Below are positions 52,081 through 61,283 of a stretch of DNA of 64,000 nucleotides, in pieces; positions within the stretch are counted from its first letter, which is position 1; the number at the start of each line of letters is the position of its first letter. The DNA comes from Streptomyces sp. Go-475 (lineage in GTDB: Bacteria; Actinomycetota; Actinomycetes; Streptomycetales; Streptomycetaceae): assembly GCF_003330845.1 (NCBI RefSeq), contig NZ_CP026121.1, forward strand, positions 7,669,501-7,733,500, given 5' to 3'. The translations under genes and the position numbers were made by a program. The notes below the pieces were generated by a model. That model did not search any database and had not been told where the DNA came from. It saw only the letters and a program-made list of their open reading frames with translations.

Positions 52081-54156
52081 TCACACCGTGCTGGTCGCCA
52101 GGACCCTCGTCGGCCTGGTCGGCAGCCCGTGGCTCAGGTCCTCCACCAGGAGCCGCTTCGCGATCGCGTCGACCGCCACGCGCAGGTCGCTGTCCGAGGG
52201 GCGGCCGATGTCCTGCCCGAGCCGGTCCTCCAGCCAGGCGGCCCAGGCCCGGCTGATGACGGCCGCCTCGCGGGCACCCGCCTCCGTGTGCGAGAGGAGG
52301 GAGCCGTCGCGGCTGAGGAACCCCTCGTCGACCATCCGCTCGAAGACGGGCAGCAGCACCTCGGGCGGCATCCTGCGCCGGGCGGCGATCAGCCCCAGGC
52401 TGGCGTGGCCGACCAGCCGCGTGAACAGTTCGACCTGCATCACCGCCCACGCCCCGGCCACATCGAGCCGGGTGTCGGACTCCAGGACGATCCGGCGGGT
52501 GGTGTCCAGGTCCGTGCTGCCGATGATCTTTCCGACGGCGGCCTCCAGCACCCGCTGGGAGTCCGGGCCGTGGGGCGAGGCGAACCCCTCACCCAGGTCG
52601 GTCGACCCGGTCCGGGCGGTGTCGCGCAGCCGGACCTGCTTGAGGAACAGGGCGACGAGGAAGCCCAGCGCGGCGACGGGCACCGTCCACAGGAAGACGG
52701 TCCGGAGGGTGTCGGCGTAGGCGTCGACGATCGGGGCGGCCACCGCCGGCGGCAGTCCGTGCACACCGTCCGGGCTGGTCGCCGCGGTCGCGACGGTGCC
52801 CGGCTCCAGGCCACCGGACCGCGCCGCCTGCCCCACCCCCTCCCGCAGGTTGGGCGTCAGCGCGTTGGTGTAGATCGTGCCGAACACGGCCGTGCCGAAC
52901 GAACTGCCCAGCGTGCGGAAGAAGGTGACCCCGGAGGTCGCCGTGCCCAGGTCGGCGTAGTCGACGGTGTTCTGCACCGCGATCGTCAGCACCTGCATGC
53001 TCAGCCCGATGCCGGTGCCCAGCACGAACATGTAGAGGGACTCCAGCCCCGACCCGGTGCCCGGCCCCATGAGGGACATCAGGTACAGGCCGAGGCCCAT
53101 CACCAGCGAGCCGACGATCGGGAAGAGCCGGTACCGGCCGGTCCTGCTGACCACCGTGCCGCTGAACACCGACGCGATGAGCAGCCCCGCCACCATCGGC
53201 AGGGTCCGCACCCCGGAGATCGTGGCCGAGTCGCCGTCGACGTACTGCAGATACGTCGGCAGGTACGTCAGCGCGCCCAGCATCGCGAAGCCGACGATGA
53301 AGCTCAGCACCGAGCAGACCGTGAACACCGGGTTGGCGAACAGCCGCATCGGCAGCATCGGTTCGCGCGCCCGGGTCTCCACCCGGCAGAACAGGCCGAG
53401 CGCGACCACACCGCCCGCGAACAGCGCGATGATCACCCCCGAGCCCCACGCGTACTCGTTGCCGCCCCAGCTCGTCGCCAGGATCAGCGCGCCGGCCCCG
53501 GCCGCGACGAGCGCGATGCCCAGGTAGTCGATGACCGGCCGGGACGCCGACTTCACCACCGGAATGGTCCGGGCCGCCGCCAGCACCACGACGATCGCGA
53601 TGGGCACGTTGACGTAGAACGCCCACCGCCACGTCAGGTGGTCGGTGAACAGCCCGCCCAGCAGCGGCCCGATGACCGTGGACACCCCGAACACCGCGCC
53701 GATCGCGCCCTGGTACTTGCCGCGCTCGCGCAACGGGATCACGTCGGCGATCAACGCCATCGACGTGACCATCAGCCCGCCCGCGCCGATGCCCTGCATC
53801 GCCCGCCAGGCGATCAGCAGCGGCATGTTCGTGGCCAGACCGCACAGGAACGAGCCCGTGATGAACACGACCGCCGAGACCTGGAAGACCACCTTGCGGC
53901 CGAACAGGTCGCCGAACTTGCCGACCAGCACGGTCGACACGGTCTCCGCGAGGAGGTACGAGGTGACCACCCAGGACATGTGGTCCGCCCCGCCCAGGTC
54001 CGAGACGATGGTCGGCAGGGCGGTGCCGACGATGGTCTGGTCGAGGGCCGCGAGCAGCATCCCGAGCATGATCGTCACGAAGACGACGTTGCGGCGACGG
54101 GTGTCCAGCACCGGCGGCTGGGAGACGGGCGGGGCGGTTTCCTCCACGACGGTCAC
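52081..54156 (-). CDS. DHA2-type MFS drug exporter with a C-terminal winged-helix-like tail
   Basis: A 691-aa protein. The first roughly 500 residues are a 14-helix DHA2/EmrB-QacA exporter ('[16 protein letters not shown]' motif D1, '[10 protein letters not shown]' motif A, '[18 protein letters not shown]' motif C region). The last 160 residues ('[60 protein letters not shown]', in part) are soluble and resemble a MarR-like winged helix. GTG 54156 has GAAGGTGACGAC upstream. It presumably exports hydrophobic drugs by proton exchange. Confidence 0.87.
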   Translation of the reverse strand: MTVVEETAPPVSQPPVLDTRRRNVVFVTIMLGMLLAALDQTIVGTALPTIVSDLGGADHMSWVVTSYLLAETVSTVLVGKFGDLFGRKVVFQVSAVVFITGSFLCGLATNMPLLIAWRAMQGIGAGGLMVTSMALIADVIPLRERGKYQGAIGAVFGVSTVIGPLLGGLFTDHLTWRWAFYVNVPIAIVVVLAAARTIPVVKSASRPVIDYLGIALVAAGAGALILATSWGGNEYAWGSGVIIALFAGGVVALGLFCRVETRAREPMLPMRLFANPVFTVCSVLSFIVGFAMLGALTYLPTYLQYVDGDSATISGVRTLPMVAGLLIASVFSGTVVSRTGRYRLFPIVGSLVMGLGLYLMSLMGPGTGSGLESLYMFVLGTGIGLSMQVLTIAVQNTVDYADLGTATSGVTFFRTLGSSFGTAVFGTIYTNALTPNLREGVGQAARSGGLEPGTVATAATSPDGVHGLPPAVAAPIVDAYADTLRTVFLWTVPVAALGFLVALFLKQVRLRDTARTGSTDLGEGFASPHGPDSQRVLEAAVGKIIGSTDLDTTRRIVLESDTRLDVAGAWAVMQVELFTRLVGHASLGLIAARRRMPPEVLLPVFERMVDEGFLSRDGSLLSHTEAGAREAAVISRAWAAWLEDRLGQDIGRPSDSDLRVAVDAIAKRLLVEDLSHGLPTRPTRVLATSTV

Positions 54157-54237
54157 GTCGTCACCTTCACACCTGTGGGCTACGTGCGCATGCCAGAACG
54201 TCCGCACGGGTGCCCGGCGCTGAGCCCGCCAGTCACG

Positions 54238-55008
54238 TCAGTCGCGGGGGTTCCGGCGCAGCAGATAGGTGTCCATGATCCAGCCCTTGCGCTCGCGGGC
54301 CTCGGCCCGCAACCGCTCGATGCGGGGGGCGGCCTCGGCGATCGGGCCGGAGACCAGGATCTCGTCCGGGGTGCCGATGTAGGCGCCCCAGTAGATGTCG
54401 ACGTCCTCCTGCGCGAACCGCCGGAAGGCCTGGTGGGCGTCGAGCATCACCACCACGTCGTCCACGCCCTCCGGAAAGCCCTCCGCGAGCCGCCGCCCCG
54501 TGGTGATCTGCACCGGCCGGGCGACCCGGTTGAGGCCCGTCCGGTGCCGGGCGACGAGCGCCGAGACGCTGCTGATGCCGGGCACGACGTCGTACTCGAA
54601 CGCCACCGCGCCCCGCTCCAGCACCTCCTCCAGGATCCCCAGCGTGCTGTCGTACAGCGAGGGGTCCCCCCACACCAGGAACGCGCCGGTCTGCTCCTCG
54701 CCGAGTTCCTCGGCGATCAGCCGCTCGTAGATGCCGGCCCGGGCGCTGCGCCAGTCCTCGACGGCGGGGGAGTAGGCCGCGCCGCCGGCGCTCCGGTCCC
54801 GCTCGGGGTCGCGCGCCTCGACGACCCGGTACGTGCCCGGTGGAACGTGCGTGTCGAGCATGTCCCGCCGCAGCCCGGTGAGATCCGCCTTCACCTCGCC
54901 CTTGTCCAGGATGAAGAACACGTCCGTGCTCCGCAGTGCCTTGACCGCCTGGAGGGTGAGCTGGTCCGGGTCGCCCGCGCCGATACCGATGACATGAATC
55001 TTTCGCAC
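54238..55008 (-). CDS. cobF: Precorrin-6A synthase (deacetylating)
   Basis: A 256-aa SAM-dependent corrin methyltransferase of the CobF subgroup: 'VIGIGAGDPDQLTLQAVKALRSTDVFFI', 'DPERDRSAGGAAYSPAVEDWRSARAGIYE', 'GAFLVWGDPSLYDSTLGILE', 'VVPGISSVSAL'. CobF adds the C-1 methyl group with loss of acetate in the aerobic cobalamin pathway, a step close to CobK. GTG 55008 is the family start. cobF and cobK are convergent and separated by the MFS gene and the MerR segment. Confidence 0.92.
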   Translation of the reverse strand: MRKIHVIGIGAGDPDQLTLQAVKALRSTDVFFILDKGEVKADLTGLRRDMLDTHVPPGTYRVVEARDPERDRSAGGAAYSPAVEDWRSARAGIYERLIAEELGEEQTGAFLVWGDPSLYDSTLGILEEVLERGAVAFEYDVVPGISSVSALVARHRTGLNRVARPVQITTGRRLAEGFPEGVDDVVVMLDAHQAFRRFAQEDVDIYWGAYIGTPDEILVSGPIAEAAPRIERLRAEARERKGWIMDTYLLRRNPRD

Positions 55009-55133
55009 GCCCCGAGTCTGCCGTACGGGTGGGGGCGGGGTTTCACCGCGTCCGTGGGTGAGGGTGCGGGGCTTCACTGTGCGGCTCGATTGCGGCCGGC
55101 TAAGCGTTCCGGCTCGGTGCCCCGCGCCCTGGC

Positions 55134-55712
55134 TCAGCCCCCCGCGCCCGCTCCCCGCAGCCGGGGCGCCCGCGCTCCCGCGTCCACGGCGCGGCCGTCC
55201 CGCTCCACCTCCCGCGCCAGCTCCCGGGCCCACTCGGCGACGGTCCCGACGTCGATGCCGTGCGGGACGGCCCGCCCGGAGCCGGACACCCACGTCTCGG
55301 CCGCGCTCGCACCCCGCCGCAGCAGCCGCGCCCCGCCCGTGAGATTGCCGCGGGCGGCGTGCGTCAGGCCCACGGCGAGCTGGGCGAGGCCGCGCCACAG
55401 CTCCCGTTCCTCCTCGGGCCCCGACTTCCACGCGTCCTCGAAGACCTCGTGGGCGTGGAACGGCTTGCCCTGGTCCAGCAGCCGCTGCGCCTCCGCGACG
55501 GTCTCCTCCGGGGTGCGGACGACCCCCTCGGGCTGGCGGGGCACGCCGTCCGCGCCGTACGGCAGGGGCCGGCCGAGACCGTCCCGCGGCCGGGCGTTGC
55601 GCGCCCGCCCCTCGCTGTCGCGGTCCCGCGCACCGGCCGGCCGTCCCGTGCTGTCCTCACCGCTCGTGCTGCCCCCACTGCCCGAGCCGTTCTCCTCGCC
55701 TGTGCTGCCCAT
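55134..55712 (-). CDS. DUF309 protein
   Basis: A 192-aa protein with a Gly/Ser/Arg-rich first 60 residues and a DUF309 core ('EAQRLLDQGKPFHAHEVFEDAWKSGPEEERELWRGLAQLAVGLTHAARGNLTGGARLLRRG'; quoted for identification in parts: 'FHAHEVFEDAWK' and 'LWRGLAQLAVGLTH'). DUF309 proteins are small all-helical proteins with the conserved HxxFExxW pattern and no assigned activity. It is the gene before cobF on the same strand, 125 bp apart. Confidence 0.82.
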   Translation of the reverse strand: MGSTGEENGSGSGGSTSGEDSTGRPAGARDRDSEGRARNARPRDGLGRPLPYGADGVPRQPEGVVRTPEETVAEAQRLLDQGKPFHAHEVFEDAWKSGPEEERELWRGLAQLAVGLTHAARGNLTGGARLLRRGASAAETWVSGSGRAVPHGIDVGTVAEWARELAREVERDGRAVDAGARAPRLRGAGAGG

Positions 55713-55810
55713 ACGCCGATTGTCCCGCCCGGGCCGCTTTCGGCGCGGCCGGGGGTGTGGGGTAAAGTGCTGTTCGCGCGATCACGCGGTTCACCGCGGA
55801 TGGCGCGCAC

Positions 55811-55884
<74 letters not shown>

Positions 55885-55891
55885 CGGTGCG

Positions 55892-55930
55892 GAAAAGGCC
55901 TCCGCGGGCAGTAGCCCGCGGGGGCCTTTC
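55892..55930. terminator. Terminator after the second tRNA-Pro
   Basis: The AAAGGCC-T-CCGCGGGC arm and the GCCCGCGG-GG-GCCTTT arm form a strong stem with a short AGTA loop, eight bases after the tRNA and 16 bases before the end of the convergent monooxygenase gene. Confidence 0.8.
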
Positions 55931-55945
55931 CCATGCCCGGAGGGA

Positions 55946-57136
55946 TCAAGGAACCCGGTGCCCGTACAGCCAGTCCAGTCGACGGTGGTACACGTGGGGA
56001 GCCAGTTTGCCGAGGAACCACAGGGGCACGTGGGCGAAGCGGCCGTCCTGGTGGAAGCGTCGGCCGTTCTCGCGCGAACCGGCCTGGACGCGTGCGGTGC
56101 GCGGTCGCCTGATCGCGGCGTACGAGCGCAGCGCCCGCGGCACGTCGCCAGTGCGTTCGAGTCGCTGGGCCAGGACCTGCGCGTCCTCGATGGCCATGGC
56201 GGCACCCTGGGCCAGGTAGGGCAGCATCGGATGGCAGGCGTCACCGAGGAGCGCGACGCGTCCGTCGGTCCAGTCCTCCAGGGGCTCGCGGTCGAACAGC
56301 GCCCAGCGGTAATGGGCGTCCGCCTCCCGGAGGACGGTGGTGACCGTGGGGTGCCAGCCCTCGAAATCGGCCAGCGCGTCCCGCCGGGTACCGCGCTCGG
56401 TCCAGGACTCGCCCCGCCACGCGTCGCGCTCCACCACCGCCACGAGATTGGCCAGCGCCCCGCCGCGCAGCCGGTAGGTGATCGCGTGACGCCGCTCGCC
56501 CACCCAGAGGCACGCGGTGGGCGGGGGCACGTCACGCCCCAGCCGCTCGATCGGGACGGTGACCCGCCAGGCGACGTGGCCGGTGAACCGGGGCTCACCG
56601 GCCCCCAGCAGCTGACCGCGGATCACCGAGTGGATGCCGTCCGCCCCGACGAGCAGGCTGCCGCTGACCCGACGCCCCGAGTCGAGCACCGCCGTGACCT
56701 GCTCCGGGTCCTGCTGGTAGCCCCGCACCGCCGACCCGGTGCGCAGGGTGATGTCCAGGCCGCTGCCGGCCGTCCCGGCGAGGAGGGCGTCGAGCAGGTC
56801 CGCGCGGTGGACGTGCAGGTAGGGCGCGCCCCACCGCCGTACGGCCGTCTCGGCCAGTTCGACGCGGAACACGCGCCGGCCGGAGCGGCCGAGCCGCATC
56901 TCGACCGCCTCGGGACGGAACGTCGTGGGCAGCAGCCGGTCCAGCACGCCCAGGGTGCTCAGCACGCGCACCCCGTTGGGGCTCAGCTGGATGCCCGCGC
57001 CGATCTCCCCGAGGGCCGCCGCCCGCTCCAGCACCGTCACCCGCCACCCGGTGCGGCCGAGGGCGAGCGCGGCGGCCAGCCCGCCGATACCGGCCCCGAC
57101 GACGAGCGCGTGCCGCGTGCTCCGGCCTGTCTCCAT
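55946..57136 (-). CDS. FAD-dependent monooxygenase
   Basis: A 396-aa class A flavin monooxygenase. The dinucleotide motif 'VVGAGIGGLAAALALGRTGW' is at residues 12-31, 'HVHRADLLDALL' and 'LLVGADGIHS' (the DG motif) are in the middle, and 'GDACHPMLPYLAQGAAMAIEDA' (the GD motif binding FAD ribose) is near residue 290. It hydroxylates an aromatic or related substrate using NAD(P)H and oxygen, of the salicylate hydroxylase/PHBH type. GGGGAGGA precedes ATG 57136. No aromatic-catabolic genes are adjacent, so the substrate is unknown. Confidence 0.88.
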   Translation of the reverse strand: METGRSTRHALVVGAGIGGLAAALALGRTGWRVTVLERAAALGEIGAGIQLSPNGVRVLSTLGVLDRLLPTTFRPEAVEMRLGRSGRRVFRVELAETAVRRWGAPYLHVHRADLLDALLAGTAGSGLDITLRTGSAVRGYQQDPEQVTAVLDSGRRVSGSLLVGADGIHSVIRGQLLGAGEPRFTGHVAWRVTVPIERLGRDVPPPTACLWVGERRHAITYRLRGGALANLVAVVERDAWRGESWTERGTRRDALADFEGWHPTVTTVLREADAHYRWALFDREPLEDWTDGRVALLGDACHPMLPYLAQGAAMAIEDAQVLAQRLERTGDVPRALRSYAAIRRPRTARVQAGSRENGRRFHQDGRFAHVPLWFLGKLAPHVYHRRLDWLYGHRVP

Positions 57137-57332
57137 GAGTCCTCCCCCGTGCGGTGAACCGGACCACCGCGGCCGTGCAGACATGCTCGCAAGGACCCCG
57201 GTGCGGCCCCCTCCACTGTCCCCCGGCTCACGGCGCGACGGGCAGACGCAGACGCGCCACGCCGCCGTGCCCGGACACCCGGGCGGACCCGGAACGTACG
57301 GCGACGGACCGCCCCGGATGGTAGAAGCGGGC

Positions 57333-57377
57333 ATGACCACTTCGCTTCTCCCTCCCCGCCCGGCCGGTGCCCGATGA
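57333..57377 (+). CDS. 14-codon upstream ORF overlapping the Nudix gene
   Basis: ATG 57333 to TGA 57375-57377 encodes MTTSLLPPRPAGAR, and its stop overlaps the Nudix start as ATGA. GAAGCGG lies 5-11 bases upstream, while the Nudix gene itself has no ribosome site. It probably delivers ribosomes to the Nudix gene by coupling, and may also be a small attenuator peptide. The Pro-Pro-Arg-Pro stretch could slow ribosomes. Confidence 0.5.
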   Translation: MTTSLLPPRPAGAR

Positions 57378-58036
57378 CCGCCGGCATCGACACCCCCGAC
57401 CGCAGGGGCCGCACCGGACTCGACCGCACCGGCCGGGACCTCACCGGCAACCCCCGCGTCAAGGTCCGCGACGTGAAACTCCTGTCCAGCCACTGGTACG
57501 TCGAACGCACCACGACCTTCGACTTCCGGCACGCCGACGGCACCTGGAGCACCCAGGAACGCGAGACGCACGACCGCGGCAACGGGGCGACCATGCTCCT
57601 GTACGACACCGAACGCGAAACGGTGCTGCTCACCCGCCAGTTCCGCTTCCCCGTGTACGTCAACGGGCACCCCGACGGCATGCTCGTGGAGACACCGGGC
57701 GGGCTCCTCGACGACGATGACGAGCACCCGGAGATCGCCGTCCGGCGCGAGGTCGTGGAGGAGACCGGCCACACCATCGGCGAGGTCCGGCACGTCTTCG
57801 ACGTCTACATGAGCCCCGGCTCGGTCACCGAACGCGTCAGCTTCTACGCCGCCGCCTACGGCCCCTCGACCCGCACCCACGAGGGGGGCGGCCTGGGCGA
57901 GGAGGGCGAGGACATCGAGATCCTCGAACTGCCCTTCCGCAGGGCGCTGGAGATGATCCGCACCGGGGAGATCGCCGACGCGAAGACCATCATGCTGCTG
58001 CAGTGGGCGGCGTTGGAGGGACCGTTCGCGAAGTGA
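57374..58036 (+). CDS. nudK: NudK-like Nudix hydrolase (GDP-mannose hydrolase type)
   Basis: A 220-aa Nudix protein. The box is clear ('EIAVRREVVEETGH', catalytic REVVEETG at about residues 134-141), with one extra residue in the GX5E part because of a four-Asp run. 'HDRGNGATMLLYD' and 'TRQFRFPVYVNGH' match the NudK/ADP-sugar diphosphatase group, which cleaves GDP-mannose and related nucleotide sugars. The start has no Shine-Dalgarno sequence and overlaps a short upstream ORF, so it depends on coupling. Substrate specificity is inferred. Confidence 0.83.
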   Translation: MTAGIDTPDRRGRTGLDRTGRDLTGNPRVKVRDVKLLSSHWYVERTTTFDFRHADGTWSTQERETHDRGNGATMLLYDTERETVLLTRQFRFPVYVNGHPDGMLVETPGGLLDDDDEHPEIAVRREVVEETGHTIGEVRHVFDVYMSPGSVTERVSFYAAAYGPSTRTHEGGGLGEEGEDIEILELPFRRALEMIRTGEIADAKTIMLLQWAALEGPFAK

Positions 58037-58048
58037 GGCCCGGCGGCC

Positions 58049-58079
58049 TTGACTTGGAGTGCTCTTCAAGATGAAGACT
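58049..58079 (+). promoter_or_regulatory. MerR-type promoter of the aldo/keto reductase
   Basis: A -35 box TTGACT (58049-58054) and AAGACT (58074-58079) are 19 bp apart. The spacer contains the dyad CTTGGAGTGCTCTTCAAG (58053-58070). A dyad in an overlong spacer is the MerR-type activation arrangement. The gene starts 47 bp later. Confidence 0.65.
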
Positions 58080-58125
58080 CCCGTGCATGCCCCCGGCCAC
58101 CGGGGTGCGCACGGGAGGAGCAGCC

Positions 58126-59109
58126 ATGAAGTACCGCACGATCGGCACGGACCCGCGGACCCGCCGCGAGGTGAGCGTGCTCGCGCTCGGCGCGATGCTG
58201 TTCGGTTCGGTGACGGACGAGAAGACGTCCTTCGCCGTCCTCGACCGCTACGTCGAGGCCGGCGGCACCTTCATCGACACGTCCGACAACTACGCCTTCT
58301 GGACCGACGGCGGTCAGGGCGGGCAGAGCGAGGAACTGCTCGGGCGCTGGCGGCGCAGCCGCGGCATCGGCGACGAGATCGTCATCGCCACCAAACTCGG
58401 CGCCCGCCCACTGGCCCCCGGCACCAGCTACCTTGACAACCGGGAGGGCCTGTCGGCGAAGGTGCTCCGCGAGTCCGCCGAACGCAGCCGCGAGCGGCTC
58501 GGCGTGGAGAAGCTGGGCCTGCTGTACGCGCACATCGAGGACCACAAGGTCCCCCTCCAGGAGACCGTCGAGGGCTTCGCCGCCCTGGTCGCCGAGGGCA
58601 CTGTCGGACTGCTCGGCGCGAGCAACCACGCCACCTGGCGCGTCGAGCGGGCCCGGGCCCTCGCCGCCGCGGCCGGACTCCCCGGCTACGAGGTGCTCCA
58701 GTACGCCCACACCCTCCTGCGTCCCCGCACCGACGTGCCCGAGGACCTCTTCCCGGACGGCAGCCTCGGCCACGCCGGCCCCGACCTCCTGAGTTACCTG
58801 AGGGCCGAACCCGGTCTGACCCTGGTCGCCTACTCACCCCTGCTGAAGGGGGCCTACACCCGCCCGGAACGGCTGCCCGCGGACTTCGACCACCCCGGCA
58901 CCCCGCCCCGGCTGGCGGCGCTGCGCGAGGTGGCCCGCGAGACCGGGGCGACCCTCAACCAGGTCGTACTCGCCTGGCAGCTCGGCGGCGAGCTGCCGAT
59001 CATCCCGCTCGCCGGGGTCTCCTCGGTGGCCCAGCTGGAGGAGAACCTCGCCGCGGTGGACCTGGACCTGACCGCCGAGCAGCGGGCGAGGCTGGACGCG
59101 GCGCACTGA
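58126..59109 (+). CDS. Aldo/keto reductase
   Basis: A 327-aa enzyme of the AKR barrel. The tetrad is visible as Asp and Tyr in 'FIDTSDNYAFW', Lys in 'VIATKLGARP' and His in 'LLYAHIEDHK'. The C-terminal 'IPLAGVSSVAQLEENLAAVD' binds NADPH. It reduces aldehydes or ketones, and AKRs behind MerR-type promoters often deal with electrophile or redox stress. ATG 58126 has GGGAGGAG directly upstream. It is followed by the 15-bp repeat array. Confidence 0.9.
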   Translation: MKYRTIGTDPRTRREVSVLALGAMLFGSVTDEKTSFAVLDRYVEAGGTFIDTSDNYAFWTDGGQGGQSEELLGRWRRSRGIGDEIVIATKLGARPLAPGTSYLDNREGLSAKVLRESAERSRERLGVEKLGLLYAHIEDHKVPLQETVEGFAALVAEGTVGLLGASNHATWRVERARALAAAAGLPGYEVLQYAHTLLRPRTDVPEDLFPDGSLGHAGPDLLSYLRAEPGLTLVAYSPLLKGAYTRPERLPADFDHPGTPPRLAALREVARETGATLNQVVLAWQLGGELPIIPLAGVSSVAQLEENLAAVDLDLTAEQRARLDAAH

Positions 59110-59131
59110 GAGCGTGGGACCGTGGAGGGAA

Positions 59132-59305
59132 CCGGTCATCCGGCCATCGGTCACCCGGGCATCGGTCACCGGGGCATCGGTCACCGGCCATCGGTCACCC
59201 GGGCATCGGTCACCCGGGCATCGGTCACCGGGGCATCGGTCACCGGGGCATCGGTCACCCGGGCATCGGTCACCCGAGCGTCGGTCACCCGGGCATCGGA
59301 ATTCG
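59132..59305. repeat. 15-bp tandem repeat array between AKR and DUF427 genes
   Basis: About eleven copies of GCATCGGTCACCCGG (with CCGGG or CCGGC variants, one 14-bp copy and one GCGTCGG) lie between 59144 and 59305. The unit is five codons and in frame with the next gene reads as ASVTR/G repeats. The ribosome site at 59313-59320 follows the array, so it is most likely untranslated. Confidence 0.95.
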
Positions 59306-59328
59306 GACCTCCGGAAGGAGCACCGGCC

Positions 59329-60147
59329 ATGACCACCCACCCGGCCCACCCCGCCGCCCGCTCGATCAGAACCACCCCCGAAGGCCTCCTGTGGGAGCCC
59401 AGCGAGCGCTGGGTGCGCGGCCGGAAGGGCGACATCACCGTCGTCGACAGCCGGCACCCGGTGCTCGTCTGGGAGCCCCACCTGCCCGTGCCGCAGTACG
59501 CCTTCCCCCGCGAGGACGTCCGCACCGACCTCCTCCACCCGGCGCAGCACCCGCCGACGGGCACCCACACCGGCTCGCAGATCTTCTACGACCTCCGGGC
59601 CGGTGGAGACGTACGGCCGAACGCGGCCTGGACCTTCCCCGCCGACGACCTGGCCGGCCACATCGCCTTCGAGTGGTTCCGCCGTACCGACACGGGCCTC
59701 GACCACTGGTACGAGGAAGAGGAAGAGATCTTCATCCACCCCCGCGACCCGCACAAACGCGTGGACGCACTGCCCAGCAGCCGCCATGTACAGGTCGAGA
59801 TCGACGGCCGGACGGTCGCGGACACCCGGGCCCCCGTCCTGCTCTTCGAGACCTCCCTGCCGATCCGCTACTACGTCCCCCGCGAGGACGTCCGCCTGGA
59901 TCTGTTCGACGCCACCGACCACAGCACGGGATGCCCCTACAAGGGAACCGCCGCGTACTGGTCCTGGCGCGGCGGGGGCGAGGTACCGCCCAACATCGTC
60001 TGGAGCTACCCCGACCCACTGCCCGCGGTGGCCGCGATCAAGGACCGGTTCGCCTTCTTCAACGAGGCGGTCGACATCACCGTGGACGGCGAGCGCCTGG
60101 AACGGCCCGTCACACCGTTCAGCGCGATGCTGCGCCGGAGGCCGTGA
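59329..60147 (+). CDS. DUF427 protein, two-domain form
   Basis: A 272-aa protein with two copies of the DUF427 domain. The first contains 'VDSRHPVLVWEPHLPVPQYAFPREDVRTDLL' and the second 'ADTRAPVLLFETSLPIRYYVPREDVRLDLFDATDHSTGCPYKGTAAYWS' (quoted in part), each with the 'Y.PREDVR.DL' motif and the 'CPYKG' or equivalent turn. The function of the family is unsettled. GGAAGGAG at 59313-59320 precedes ATG 59329, after the tandem repeats. It is convergent with the beta-helix gene, 36 bp apart. Confidence 0.88.
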   Translation: MTTHPAHPAARSIRTTPEGLLWEPSERWVRGRKGDITVVDSRHPVLVWEPHLPVPQYAFPREDVRTDLLHPAQHPPTGTHTGSQIFYDLRAGGDVRPNAAWTFPADDLAGHIAFEWFRRTDTGLDHWYEEEEEIFIHPRDPHKRVDALPSSRHVQVEIDGRTVADTRAPVLLFETSLPIRYYVPREDVRLDLFDATDHSTGCPYKGTAAYWSWRGGGEVPPNIVWSYPDPLPAVAAIKDRFAFFNEAVDITVDGERLERPVTPFSAMLRRRP

Positions 60148-60182
60148 GGGGCTACGCGCGCGAAGAGAGACAAGGTCCGCCC

Positions 60183-61283
60183 TCAGACCTGCATGGAGTC
60201 TGGTTCATCATCGGTGATCTGCCTGGTCACACCGATGAAGGTGTTACCGGTCGACGTGCCCAGAGCGCCTTTGTAGTTGTAGATGGCCCACTGCATTCCG
60301 TTGAACGTGTTGTCGTACACATTCGCGCCGATGTGGTAGTTGATGCTGACCCCGAACCGGTTCGCATTCCCGATGTCGTGGATGTTGTTGTGGTAGACGT
60401 TCAGGTTCTTCGCGGCGTTGAACGGGCCGTCGCTCATTCCGATGATCAGGATGCCGTCCGTGAATCTGCTGCCACTGATGTCATTGTCGTGGATGGCGAT
60501 GTTGTCGGCCGGCGCGTTCTGGAATCCGCTGTACACGATACCCGGCAACGTGCCCGTGCCGGTCGTGGATCCGCCGATGATCGTGTTGTGGTGAACGGAC
60601 ACGTCGGACAGGGTGTCGCCGGACGAGTTGGGCTCAAGGTCGATGGGGCCGGGCATCCCGGAACGCGAGCACTTGGTGAAGGTATTGCCGTGCACTTCGA
60701 TGTGTGTGCCCGTGATGATCGAAACACCGTTTCGATTGAAGTAATCGGATGAGAACGTGTTGTTCGGCCCGATCATGCAATTCTTGGCGGAGCTTCCGAT
60801 GTTCACGTAGACGCCGTCGCCGATGATGTTCCGGAACTCGCAGTTCTTGACGGTCACGTTGCTTATGTTCCCGTGGATTCTCAAGCAGTGACGGAACTGA
60901 GACCAGGTGGCTCCCTGGTTCGCCGCACGTCCGTCGAACTTGAGGTTGTCGATCGTGACGCCTGATCCGCTCACCCTCAGTATCTCGTCGCTTTGCGTGG
61001 CTGACGAAGTGGAGTTGTCCGGGAAGCGCAGGGTCGAACCGTTGCCCTCGACGTAGCAGTTGGCCGGGATCGACAGCGAAGTGACCGTGTAGGTGCGCCC
61101 CGCCGGAAAGACAAGGCGCTTTCCTTCGGCGGCGTCGGCCGCCAACTGGGGTGTGGCGTAGTCCGTGACGAGAACCTTGCCGCTGCCGCTGGAGGGGAGT
61201 CGCACTGCGGCCAGAAGGGGGACCGACGTCAGTGCCAGCATCGATCTGCGGGTCATGGGGCGGGAATTCTTGAAAATTTTCAC
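60183..61283 (-). CDS. Secreted parallel beta-helix protein, AT-richer than its surroundings
   Basis: A 366-aa protein with a Tat-like signal ('MTRRSMLALTSVPLLAAVRL', residues 10-29) and a pectate-lyase-like right-handed beta-helix made of repeats such as 'VTVKNCEFRNIIGDGVYVNI', 'HIEVHGNTFTKCSR', 'NIAIHDNDISGSRF', 'NLNVYHNNIHDIG'. It may be a polysaccharide lyase or hydrolase, or a phage-tailspike-like fold. Its base composition and codon use (ATT, AAT, TTC, AAG codons) differ clearly from neighbours, a sign of transfer. GTG 61283 has AGAGG upstream, and ATG 61256 is an alternative. Confidence 0.78.
   Translation of the reverse strand: MKIFKNSRPMTRRSMLALTSVPLLAAVRLPSSGSGKVLVTDYATPQLAADAAEGKRLVFPAGRTYTVTSLSIPANCYVEGNGSTLRFPDNSTSSATQSDEILRVSGSGVTIDNLKFDGRAANQGATWSQFRHCLRIHGNISNVTVKNCEFRNIIGDGVYVNIGSSAKNCMIGPNNTFSSDYFNRNGVSIITGTHIEVHGNTFTKCSRSGMPGPIDLEPNSSGDTLSDVSVHHNTIIGGSTTGTGTLPGIVYSGFQNAPADNIAIHDNDISGSRFTDGILIIGMSDGPFNAAKNLNVYHNNIHDIGNANRFGVSINYHIGANVYDNTFNGMQWAIYNYKGALGTSTGNTFIGVTRQITDDEPDSMQV

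Noticed and set aside
59144..59305. CRISPR array or coding repeat protein
   Set aside because: No spacers, no cas genes; the ribosome site after the array marks the true gene start.
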